Shown one piece after another: positions 1-9,900 of a stretch of 64,000 nucleotides of DNA (within the stretch, counting starts at the first letter, position 1; each line of letters opens with the position of its first letter). Source of the stretch: Chlamydomonas sphaeroides. Its lineage: Eukaryota > Chlorophyta > Chlorophyceae > Chlamydomonadales > Chlamydomonadaceae. The position numbers and the translations under genes were made by a program. Below the pieces are notes generated by a model. That model had not been told where the DNA came from and made no database searches. It saw only the letters and a list, made by a program, of their open reading frames with translations. The stretch covers positions 1-64,000 of the forward strand of contig BDDC01000233.1 of assembly GCA_001662425.1 (NCBI GenBank), in the 5' to 3' direction.

Positions 1-93
1 CCCCGCCCGCTCCCCACCTCCTCGCCGCTCCCCTCCGCCCGCCCGCTCCCCTCCCCCTGCGCGCTCCCCCACTGACTTTCCCCGTCCTGTCAG

Positions 94-565
94 CTCACCA
101 TCGCCGCCGCCGGGCCGCACCGACTGCAAGGTTTGCCTAAGCTGGTATGCCAGCGGCCTCACGGACAGCACGCCCTACTACTTCGGCCGCAAGAACAGCG
201 CCAAGTGCAAGTATGCTGTGAGCAAGGTGCAGAACATCTTGCAGCAGTGGAACGCGATGGGCATTCCCGTGAACCTGCTGCCCGGCAGCGAAGTGTCTTG
301 CGAGCAGGACTCTGTCGAGGCGTGCATTCTCGTGACCTCTGGTAACATGTGGGAGGAGCTGCGCACCGAGTTCACTGATGAAAACCCGAGGACGTACATC
401 AACAGCATCTTTGACAAGGACGCCGGCTGCCCGCCGGCGGGCTACGAGTGGGCGTTCTACAGCTACCGCCGCGGCGTCAAGTGCCCTTTCGAGGCCAAGA
501 TGATGAACGAGAGGGGTGACGACTGCGACCCGACAAATGACGACGCGCCGCCCGCGCGTGGTTGA
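94..565 (+). CDS. Pherophorin-like secreted Cys-rich protein, last exon (partial)
   Basis: Terminal exon of a gene running off the left edge. A pyrimidine-rich intron end closes with CAG at 91-93. The exon opens in phase 2 and reads SPSPPP, then a Cys-rich domain of about 145 residues ending at TGA 563-565. The domain starts CKVCLSW, with further Cys in KCKY, VSCEQ, EACIL, AGCPP and VKCPF. A Ser/Pro hinge followed by a domain with this spacing (paired Cys near the start, a helix with one Cys, a late GCPPAGY segment) resembles the C-terminal domain of volvocine pherophorins, which are extracellular matrix glycoproteins. The family call is by pattern only. It could be another secreted algal Cys-rich protein. 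The coding exon itself is well supported by the splice site, the long open frame and the Cys pattern. Confidence 0.5.
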
Positions 566-1355
566 GCAAAGCAGCGATCGCTGCCACGCGCGGGCCCAAC
601 TGTCGAATGGCAGTACATGGGCTGCCAAGGCAGGGCTAGATGCGTAAGAGAGCTTCCCCCCCATACAGTTTCGCAGCAGCTTGCCCCGTGGCGAATGCGC
701 CGGAAGTGCGCCGCGCCCATTGCGTGTGTGTTTTGGCCGGCGGACCGGCGTGGTGCCGACAGGCAGCTTCTGCCGTGCTGCCGCCGTTCCATTAGTTGCG
801 TGCTGCCCCCGCCCGCGCGTGCGGTGCGGCATCGGTTGCATCGGTGCGGTTGTGTGCCACCGACAGGTGGGCGGCGGGGCCGCGAGCAAAGGAGCATAAC
901 GCGGTGCCGAGCTGCCGGCTGGCGCGCTGCGGGAGAGTCCTCGGCTCTTTGGCAGTAGAGTGCTCGGCTCCAAAAGATGGACCGATCGGTGCATGCAGGT
1001 GTGCCGTTGCGCGGCGGGCGCCGCGAAGCGGTGGCGGCGGCGGCGGGCGTGCGGGCTGGGCCGCCGGGCAGCGCAGTCGTCGTGTGAGCTTATGTCGGAT
1101 GCGTGTGGGCGGCATGTGGGCCCACGTAGGATGGCGCATGTACATATGTGTGAGGTGCAGGAGGCGGGGCTGTGGGCGCGTGGCGGCAGCGGCGTAGGGT
1201 CCAAGGATGCGAGCGTGGGGATGCGGGATTATGTGTGGGAGGCCCTGGGTGCCCCGTTGCATCCAGCCCAGTAGTTGTGGACACGCTCTCCGTGTCGTGC
1301 GTGTGAGCAGCTGCACGCAATGCGGGAGGCCATTAATGGGTTGGAGACGCCGCTG

Positions 1356-1360
1356 TGTAA
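1356..1360 (+). promoter_or_regulatory. TGTAA polyadenylation signal candidate
   Basis: TGTAA followed by AAA, about 790 bases after the stop of the left-edge gene. TGTAA is the usual poly(A) signal of Chlamydomonas and relatives. The implied 3' UTR is long, so the assignment is tentative. Confidence 0.4.
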
Positions 1361-2232
1361 AAACCCGCGCTGCGCCTCAGCGTGTCCATGCGTTCCGCGC
1401 CCGCGCCCGCGCCCGCGGCCGACCGCACCCCACCCACCCCAGGGCGGATGCATGGCCAGGGTCATGAGCGCAAGCGCGTGTCTGAGCAGCAGCGCTGCGC
1501 AGCCTCATACGTACTTGTTTCCCGCAGATACTCCTTCTTTGACTTCGTTCTAGTTTATCATTAACGTGGCGTTAGCCTATCGCGCTATCGGGCCTAGCTG
1601 CCACGCCCCGGGCCAGGCCCTGCGCTGACCCTGCCAGCCACGCCGTTGCGCACAAGCCCCTGTGTCGCCCCTCATTCCCCTGGTTCGGACCTGCCCACGC
1701 TGCGCGCAGCAGACCGCGCGCCCGCATGTCTGTCATATGCAAGCCCCAGCCCGCCCGCCATGACAGACCCGACCCGCGACCCCCCGCCCGCCCATCCCGC
1801 CGCCATTCCGCACGCCTGCGCCAGCCAGCCTCGATGCGTCGTAGCCAGCAAAGGGCTCAGCAGCGGCCCCAGGCGGCGACGAGCCACCACGGGGCTGCGC
1901 CGCGAGGCCGTCGTCCGCTGCAACCCTCAGCCTCGCCAGCCTCGCCAGCCTCCAGTGTGAGGGAGTTGCGGGCTGGCGGCTGACGGACCAGTGGTGCAGG
2001 GGTGTTGGGGTCTTGGTGGTGCCAGGAGGCGGGGAGCAGCCCGGCAGGCAGTGGGGCAGGATGGGTTCTACCACTGCTGCGATGAAGGGCAGGGGCGGCC
2101 GGCGGGGCTACGCGGGACATCGGGCGGGGTAAAGGCCAGGAAAGCAAGGCCGGCTTCGAGGGACAGCACGCCAAAGTCCGGGCGGAAGATGCGGCATCCA
2201 GAGGCATCCCATACATTGATACGTCTCATATG

Positions 2233-2237
2233 TTACA
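2233..2237 (-). promoter_or_regulatory. TGTAA polyadenylation signal (minus strand)
   Basis: TTACA on the plus strand, i.e. TGTAA on the minus strand, about 350 bases downstream of the stop of the kinase-like gene. Spacing and motif fit a chlorophycean poly(A) signal. Confidence 0.5.
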
Positions 2238-2586
2238 CGCCATGCGGCTCCCGCACGATAGCGTGATAGGGATGCTGAGCCGCCCGCCAGCCTTGCGTCG
2301 CCGTGCACGCCGGCGCACGATCGCACATGTCCAGTGCCCCCCATGCGGGCTCAATTGTTTAGTGCCAATACCAATCGCCCGTCACGTGCAAGCCATGCGG
2401 GTTCCATTGCTTAGCAGCCCCCAGCTCGCCAATGCCCACGCGTCCGTCCCCCCAGACTCACCCAATGCGTGCACCCCGGACGCACCGCGCCGCCCTCCCC
2501 CTCAACATGACCGCCAACACACACAGCACCCGACCCCGCCAAGCAACTCGCCTCAACAGACCCCTCTCTCTCTTGACGAACGTCGC

Positions 2587-4212
2587 TCACAGCCGCTCCC
2601 GGCCCCAGTGCGCCGCCGCAATGTCCGCCAGCTGCGCCGCCACCCACTCCAGGCTGGGCCGGCCCGACGGCGCCGGCTGCATAGCCGCCCCCGCCAGCCG
2701 CTCCAGGCGCCTCAGGTAGTACGCGTTTGCCCTGCCCAGCAGCGCGACCAGCCGCCCCTCCTCGCACGCCAGCGGCGGCTCCTCGCCCTCCGGCACCACC
2801 GCCCGCAGCAACACGCGCTTCACGTCGCGCGCCAGCCACAGCAGCGCCGCCCCCAGGTGCCAGGTGCTCGACGTTAGGCACAGCCAGCTGGCGCCGGCCC
2901 GAGCAGCGCGCAGCTCGGCCCACAGCGGCCCGTCCAGCGGCGCGGCCAGCAGCGCGTCCATCGCGGGCGAGCCGGCGGCCGCAATGTGCTGCGCCCGCTG
3001 GCTGCGCGGCTCGGCGCACCCGCGGGCTGTGTCCAGCGACAGGCAGCCCAGCACCTGCTCAGGCGCCATGTAGGCCGGCGTGACCGTGCCCTCCGTCTCC
3101 ACGGCCACCGTCGCAAGCAGCGCGCGCGCCGCGGCGGCGTCCGCGCCCGTCGCGGCCCTGGCGGCCGACAGCAGGCGGGCATCCAGCAGCTCGGCGCCGG
3201 GCGGGTCCAGCGCCAGGCAGCTGCCGGCGCCATCGATGGCGTCATTGTCGGGCTTGTCGTCGCCGCTGATCCAGCCAAAAGAGGCCTTGGTGATGGCCTG
3301 AGACGCCTTGGCGCGCAGCGCCGCCAGGATGGGCGCCCAGTCCACCTGGGGCACGGGCAACCGTCCGCTGGTATCCGCAGCGCCCTCGGCCGCGGCCGCC
3401 GCTGCGGCGGCCTTGGCGATGCCCACGACGTACGACTGCAGGCTGCCGTGTGTGACCCACGGGACGTAGAGCACGAGGTGAACGTAGCCGTCGGCGCCCA
3501 GCTCCAGGTCCCAGGCGGCGAGGGGCGCCATGACAGACGCCGCCAGCGCCTCCGAGCCATCGAGCGCGGCGGCCGTCATGCGCTGCCGCAGCCGGCGGTG
3601 GAGGTAGAGCTCGGTGAGGGGCCGGGCGGAGGCATCACGGGCCTCCAGGTCGGCGGGGGTCACGCGGAGCAGGTCGGCGGGTGTGAGGCCCAGGCTCAGG
3701 GCCTTGCGCGAGACGTCGAGGGCGCAGAGCTGGCGCCGGTGGTGCTGAGGCTGGGGCTGGGGCCAGGCGTAAGAGCAGTGTTGCAGGGTGCCGCGGGAGA
3801 CGTTGCGCGCGTCGTCTCCGATGACGGTGAAGGACCAGAAGCCGCCAGGCTGCGAGGAGCAGAGTGGGGCCATGTTGAGGCTGAGCGCTGCCTGGATGGT
3901 GGAGACCAGGTGTTGCCGATGAGGGAAGTTGTTGGGCAGCGGCGCCGAGGTCGTGGCCGGGCCGACGGGCTGAGAGGTGGTGGGGCAGGGAGGGTCGAAG
4001 GTGGTGGGACCGAGGGGCTTGCAGGTGGTGGGGAGAGCGTCGATGTGGGCGGTCCGCTGGGCGGCGGTGAAGTCGGTTTGAGTCTTGAAGCTGGGCTTGG
4101 TGTTGGCCAGAGCCACGCTGGCGGGTTCGGGACGGCGAACATCTTGGCGCCTGGGGGCGGGGGAATGGGACGAGAGGGGAGAAGGGTTACGGCAACGAGC
4201 GTGTAGTGACAA
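2587..4212 (-). CDS. Diverged protein kinase-like protein (possible pseudokinase), single exon
   Basis: Open frame of 541 aa without introns. Kinase landmarks occur in the right order but are degraded: a VAIK-like CALD at 163-166 with Asp where Lys is expected; a hinge-like HLVLYVPWVTHGSLQSYV at 245-262; SGDDKPDN at 316-323 in the place of HRDLKPDN, keeping the catalytic Asp318, Lys320 and Asn323; LDPPG at 335-339 in the place of the DFG loop, with Asp336 kept and Phe replaced by Pro-Pro; a good activation-segment end TPAYMAPEQV at 378-387; WHLGAALLW near 451-459 for the helix F region; and GRPSLEWVAAQL at 517-528 for the final RPS motif. The first 100 residues are Pro/Ser/Thr-rich and look disordered. 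I infer a protein kinase fold with doubtful ATP binding. Substrate and pathway are unknown. The start is the first Met of the frame, so an upstream exon cannot be excluded. Confidence 0.6.
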   Translation of the reverse strand: MSLHARCRNPSPLSSHSPAPRRQDVRRPEPASVALANTKPSFKTQTDFTAAQRTAHIDALPTTCKPLGPTTFDPPCPTTSQPVGPATTSAPLPNNFPHRQHLVSTIQAALSLNMAPLCSSQPGGFWSFTVIGDDARNVSRGTLQHCSYAWPQPQPQHHRRQLCALDVSRKALSLGLTPADLLRVTPADLEARDASARPLTELYLHRRLRQRMTAAALDGSEALAASVMAPLAAWDLELGADGYVHLVLYVPWVTHGSLQSYVVGIAKAAAAAAAAEGAADTSGRLPVPQVDWAPILAALRAKASQAITKASFGWISGDDKPDNDAIDGAGSCLALDPPGAELLDARLLSAARAATGADAAAARALLATVAVETEGTVTPAYMAPEQVLGCLSLDTARGCAEPRSQRAQHIAAAGSPAMDALLAAPLDGPLWAELRAARAGASWLCLTSSTWHLGAALLWLARDVKRVLLRAVVPEGEEPPLACEEGRLVALLGRANAYYLRRLERLAGAAMQPAPSGRPSLEWVAAQLADIAAAHWGRERL

Positions 4213-6961
4213 TGGCTATGCGAGGGTCATGAAAGCGGGGAGATGTGCGCGTAGAAAGCTGCAGCCAGATCTGGGATACCCGTCTCACCGGCGGAGCGCC
4301 TGTGCAACGGCACGGCAGCTGGAAGTGAACGAGGCTCGGGCCTCGGCCGGTGCGGCGCCGGCCTGTTGCCGGGTGGCCTTGCTCATCAGGAGCTTGGTGG
4401 GCAGCGGCAGCGTAGCGGGGGACGGTGAGGCGCTCAGCCTGGAAGGGGTGGGGGCAGGGGGCGCGGGAGGGTTGGTGGTGGGCGCAACGGGAGTCCATGG
4501 TGCGTGGCCCTACGCCGCGGTAAGCGGGCATGAAAGGGAGATGATGACCCCGAGGCCCGAAAGCCCTGCAGCCTGCAGCCCTCTCACCACTGAAGTCGGG
4601 GGGCCCTTTCAACCTTTGGCGGAGTTGCGAGGGCCTTGGGGAAGCCCTGCTCCTGTGAGAGGGCAAGCGTCGGGGTTGGATGGTAGTAAGCGTTGGGGTG
4701 TTGGCCGTTGCGCGTCTCACGAGCGTCCGTGCGCTTGTTTTGCGTTGCGCTTCTGACAACCTCCGACCCCAGGTACGCTGCTCCAAGGTGCGCATGACTC
4801 TGTCGACCCTCGCGGGCCATGCCGGGGCTCACACGCCCTGGACTCACCTCGCAATGCAGACTCTTGGCCGAGTCATGCCGGTCAAACCGACGGTTGCTGT
4901 GGGAAAAGGACGCGGGACAGGGCGGTTGCCGGTTGGGAAGTGAAGAGCTGCCACAGCACTAATGATATCAAGATAGACGTCGACGATGCGCTCTTTGTGC
5001 GCGACTGCACACCAAGGTGCGTCAGTCATGTTAAGTGGGTCGGGTGCAGGAGCAGGCTTGTAGACTGCTAGCGTCAGCTATGGTTCGAAGCCAACATCGT
5101 TTGACATAAGTGGTATCAGCGGGTCACTAGGTCGGTGGGCGCCACGGTGCCAAGCATGCGTATATCGGGACATGCGCGCCCGGCGAGAACTCGAGCCAGG
5201 GCGCCGGCGAGCCGACATAGCATATCACACATGACAACAAGTGTATAGGAAGTGGCGGCGCCTAGCAATGGCATGGTTTGGGGCCGCGTGCCATCGTAAC
5301 TCCCAGGGGCCATCGAAGGCGCGTCCACGCGCGCATTCCACTCCGGAATGCCGCAAGCGCCCCTAGTCTCCTCTGCGTAGCCTTGCTAGCTAAAGCGCAG
5401 GCGAAAAGCAGGCCCGGGTCGCGCAGACCGCGCAGCCGACACAAGCACTCTTCCCTCCCTCACCAGTTCTGCATGCTCGGCCGGCACCCAGAGCTCCAGT
5501 TCGTGTGGCTCTCCATGTTGACGGGGCTCCCGGACGCGTATTGGCGTGTTGCTTGGAGGCGCGGTTGTTCTTGATGTGCAGAGCTTCTTGACGCTGGTAT
5601 GTCTTAGAGCGAGCTTTGCAATATGCTATAACGTAGGTATGTTCTGCTGCTTCAAGGACGGGGAACAGGGGCCATGTCTTTGGCCCGTGGGATTGACTTT
5701 CCAACTCGCCGTACTCCGGCCAGTAGCGCGCCTTCCACCGCGTCCACGAAAACGCCCGCTTGTAGCAGCGCCTGGCAGCACACAGCAGCAAACAGCACCG
5801 CCAAAGGCAGACGTCACCGGGTCCGAGGCTGGTTTTGGGCGTAGACGTCTTGGCGCAGACTCTGCGCGCGGCATGCGCGCCTTATTCTTCGCTGGGGCGA
5901 CATCGAGCGAGAGCTGGCCAGTAGGCCTGCGCTGCTTGCGCGCAGGGATCCGTTATTTGCGTTTCCCGCTCCCCGTGCTGGCGCTTGCTATGCACATGCG
6001 CCGGCTCTCGCCGGCTCGCAGCACCGCGCCGCGGTGAGCGATCCCCTAGGGCCGGGGGACCGGCGCCGCGGCAAGCGTCCGGCGCACGCACCGACCGCGT
6101 TCTGCGCTCGTATGCAAGGCTGAGCGCGTATGAGCGTCCAGCTGCAAGGGAAAACCGGGGCGGGAGCTGCTGCTGGGCTGAGCGCAGGACGGCAGCACGC
6201 GGCGCGTCCTCGGTGCCCTTGGGTCACCGAAACTGAGCCGCTGCCCATCGCTGCCCAAACCCAAGACGACCCAAGCATACAGCGGCGTCAAAGTGCTGCT
6301 GCTGCAGTCGCACGTCGGGCCCAGTGCCCAGTGCCGTTCGCAGGCGCGACCAGGGCTGACCCCGGGGGTGAACCCGGGGACATTTACCTGCACCCGTGCA
6401 CCAGTTCTTCATTTTGGGCTGCCGGCCGCCTCCAACAAGTGGGCTACTTTAGTATACGGCGTTGCCTTTTACTATATAAGGCGTTGCTTGCCTAGGCGCC
6501 CACCACCCTTCCCTGACCAGCCCTCTACGTGCCGGCGTTTGTCTGGGACACCACGACTCAGCTCAGGTATTGCGGCGGGTTTTTATCATGCCAACCGTGA
6601 CTGCGACCGTGAGGCGCCGTCAATTGCAGGTCACGCGGGTCCAGGAGCGGTTCAGGAAGCTTTGGGGAGGTCGCGGCCCTGAGGGTTTGGCAAGCAGGCG
6701 CGCGATTCCACAGGAGGCACCCAAGTTCCGCAGGGGTAGAATGGGATACTGGCTTTAAGTAAGGCTCGCATAGTATGGTTATAATTTTGAGACGGCGCAG
6801 AGCAGCAATCCGTACATGCGGGCGCGTGCCGCGGGGCGGGGGAGCACCCCGGGGAAGTACGGTTGTGTATGGCTGCGTGCCGGTCACGCCCAGCTCATGC
6901 ACGAGGTTGCAGGCGAGGCGGAGAGACGGCATATCACGTTATACACAACTAGGAAGCAAAG
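4213..6961. other. Gene-poor region upstream of PEX14
   Basis: About 2.7 kb with no coding model I can support. It contains the 5' flank of the kinase-like gene (left end), a dispersed repeat copy near 6403-6545, and the PEX14 5' region (right end). Open frames here have no recognisable motif or splice support. Confidence 0.5.
6403..6545 (+). repeat. Dispersed repeat, copy A
   Basis: Shares ordered blocks with 58500-58625: a TTCAT..GGGCTGCCGGCC block, then TGGGCTACTT, then GGCGTT, then GGCGCCCACCACCCT, then a CGT..GTCTGGG block. The blocks are separated by small indels. The shared order indicates two diverged copies of one element, probably a transposable-element remnant or an old duplication. 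No coding capacity is seen. Confidence 0.55.
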
Positions 6962-9900
6962 ATGGACCCCGCCGCATCCACTGCGGCGACTGCGGACGTC
7001 GCGCCATTTCCCGAAATGGCTTCGGTACCACCGCCAGCGCCTGCCGCCACAGTACAGCCGGCCGCTCCTGTAGCAGTAGCCGTGCCAGCGTCGGTAGCGA
7101 GCGCGCCTGTCGCTGCAGTGGCACCGGCGATTCGCGAGGACCAGGTCCAGAACGCTGTCGGCTTCCTCTCACATCCTTCGGTGAGATTTCTGCAGCCACA
7201 AGACTGTCCCGGGCTAGAATGTGCCTACCGCGAAGCTGACGCATGCCAGTGACAAAACCGCTCCAAACAGCTCACCTTCGCTGTCTGTGACTGCGTTGCT
7301 CTAGAATGGCTGCTCATTAGTGGGTTTGCGTGTCCCCTGGTCATGTGCCGCCCTGCTCACCGGGCCCCCCGCTGTCCACAAACCCCGCCTCAGGTCCGCG
7401 GCTCCACCAACGTCGCCAGTAAGCGCTCCTTCCTGGAGCGCAAGGGCCTCACCGCAGCCGAGATTGACGAGGCCCTCCGCCGTGTACCGGAAGCGCCCGC
7501 GGCCGCCGCCCCGGCGCCGGTCCCCGCCGCGCCGCAGCCGGCGGCCTCCACACCCCCGCACCCTCAGCCCCTCCCCCAGCAGCAGCCCTACGCGGGGCAG
7601 CTGGTGGCGGCACAGCAACCGCAGCTGCAGGTGCCCGCGGCGGCGCAGGTGGTCCCGGCCGGCTACCGCTGGAGCCAGGTGCGCGGGGCCCCCATGGACG
7701 AGGGCCATGCTTTGGGGCAGCCCGTCGCAGGCGGTGCAGGCAGGGGCGCGCGAGGGGCGTGCTCTGTGATCGCGGTGGCGTATGTTCGTAATAATCAACA
7801 TATGCCCGACACACGACACCCAGGGGAATTGGCATATGATGTGTGGAAGGAACTGTCGCAGAAGGGACCTGTGTGCCGCACGGCGCGCTTCCCCGCCTGC
7901 AGATCGTCATTGGCGTGGGCGCTGTGGCGGCCGCGGGCTGGGCGGTTCAGGCGCTGCTGCTACCGCGCCTGCGGTCCATGCTGGACGGCTGGGCGGCGGC
8001 GCGGCGGGAGGCGGAGGAGGCGCGCAACAAGGTGCGGGGCTGCTGCTGCGGCGGCGGTGTAGGGGAGGGGCCTGGGTCGGGGCTGGGCAGGCCGGGCAGG
8101 CCGGGCGGGGGCTGTATGCGTGCGGGGGCTCCTGCGCCGCGGCGATGCTGCACAGCTTGGAGGCCGCCGAGCAGCTGCCAGAGGCCAATGTCTTCCCTGC
8201 CTCACATTGCCAAGATATCTGTTACTGCCTCCCGCGGCGATGCTCTCCCCGGACCACAGGAGCTGGCCTTGGCGGTGGCGTCGCTTAAGGCGTGCCAGCA
8301 GGAGCTGACCGTGTCGTCCCGGGTGAGGGGGCTGGCGGGGGCGGAGGAGAGGACGGGGGCGTGGTGGAGGCAACGGGGCGGGGCAGCGCGCACGCGTCTT
8401 GGTGTGGTCAGTGTGAAGGTAAGTACCAGAGCACCAATGTGTGACACTGTGGATGTTCCTTCCTCAGCAAGGGCTAATTGAAGGAACGAGCGAGCCCCTG
8501 TCTAGGCACGCCCCCTGCTGCGCCCCTCCTCGACCCCGTGCCGCCCCCTCGCCCCCTCCTGCCGCAGGCGCTGCTGGACGCCGTGACCGCACTGCGCGAG
8601 GCGCAGCGGCCGGGCGAGGCGGGCGGCCGCGGCAGGTGCGCGGCGGTGTGCTCGTGGGTGGTGCAAGGGAGGTGTGCCCAGGGGGATGTGCCGCCCAGGA
8701 GGGGACGAACGCGCACAGAACGAGCCAGGGGCTTGCAACCCGGGGGTGGTTGGCACGATAATGGCAGCGGGAGCTGCACGGAGCGGCTGAACCTCACGCC
8801 ACCAACGAATGCCATCTCGGGTCGGCCCCCAGGCCCGACAGCACCAACTACCCCTCCATCCACGCCAGCGGCCGCTACGGCACCGAGGCGCAGCCGTACG
8901 GCAGCGCCGGGTCGTCATCCGTGCCGCCGTACCTACGTACGGACGAGTTCGCGGCCATGCGCGCCGCCGCCGGCTCGGGCTTCACCAACTCCTTCCCGCC
9001 GGAACCTGCCGGCAGCGGCGCCGCTGGCGCCTCTGCATACGCCTACGGCCGCGATGGCCTTGCCGGCGGCGGCGGCGGTCCGCTGGGGCCCTCGTCCGCC
9101 GGGCACACCGGCGGCGGCGGCGGCGCGCCCATGTATGGCGTCCCCAGCTCTCCGTACGGCGCCGTCCGTACCGCCGCCAACGGTCCGTACGGCGGCGGTA
9201 CGGGCGAGGCGCCCTACAAGGTCCAGACGCCGCCGTCGCCGGCGCACTCGTCGTCGAGCCGGGCCCTGGGGGATGCCGGCGCCAGCGGCCCGTACGGTGG
9301 CGGTAGGTACCCGTGACGCGGGGGCGCCTGTGTGCGTCTGTGTGTGCGCCCGTTTGGGCGGGTGCGTGTGGGCGGGTGTATCACATATGTGGGCGTTCTG
9401 GCGGGCGAGCAGCCGAGAGGGTTGCGGCTGTAGGGCTGGCAGCCTGGCAGGGGCGGTGTGTCGTGGACGCAGGCGCTGCGGCAGCAGGCGCTGCGGCAGC
9501 AGGGGCAGGAGGCATTGGGGGCAGGAGGCACTGGGGGCAGTGCGGAGGCGCAGCGTTGCGGACACCGCGCGGGCGGCGGCGAGCCGGTGCAGGTCGGGGC
9601 AGGTGGTCCTGGCCGGTTGGGGGCGGCGCGCAGCGCAGCGCAGTGCACGGCAGGGCTTTGGTGTGGGTGCGTTACACAGGGCGCGGCGCCGGCCCGCTCG
9701 CCCCGCCGCTGCGGCCAGGGCGGCCCGCCGGGGCCTGCCCCTGTGTAACGCACCGCCCTGCCCTGCTCGGCGCTCAGCCTCCTCCGCGGCCCCAGGCCCC
9801 GGCTTGCGGCACGGCCTGGCCGCCGCCCGCTGCCCGCCCGCTGCCGCCAGCCACGGCCGCCAGCCGCCCCCAGCTGCAGCTGCGGGCCCCCTGCGGGCCG

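Larger units (their letters stand above)
566..2586. other. Convergent intergenic region with 3' UTRs
   Basis: No convincing gene. It lies between the stop of the left-edge gene (+) and the stop of the kinase-like gene (-). It holds GC-rich sequence with many spurious open frames and a poly(A) signal candidate for each flanking gene. Confidence 0.6.

Noticed and set aside
2986..4206. 406-aa plus-strand open frame overlapping the kinase-like gene
   Set aside because: Antisense shadow in GC-rich DNA. No motifs, Gly/Arg-rich composition, while the minus frame has ordered kinase landmarks.
5082..5092. GGTTCGAAGCC, a perfect tRNA B-box match
   Set aside because: No paired T stem, acceptor stem or A box around it, so no tRNA can be folded.
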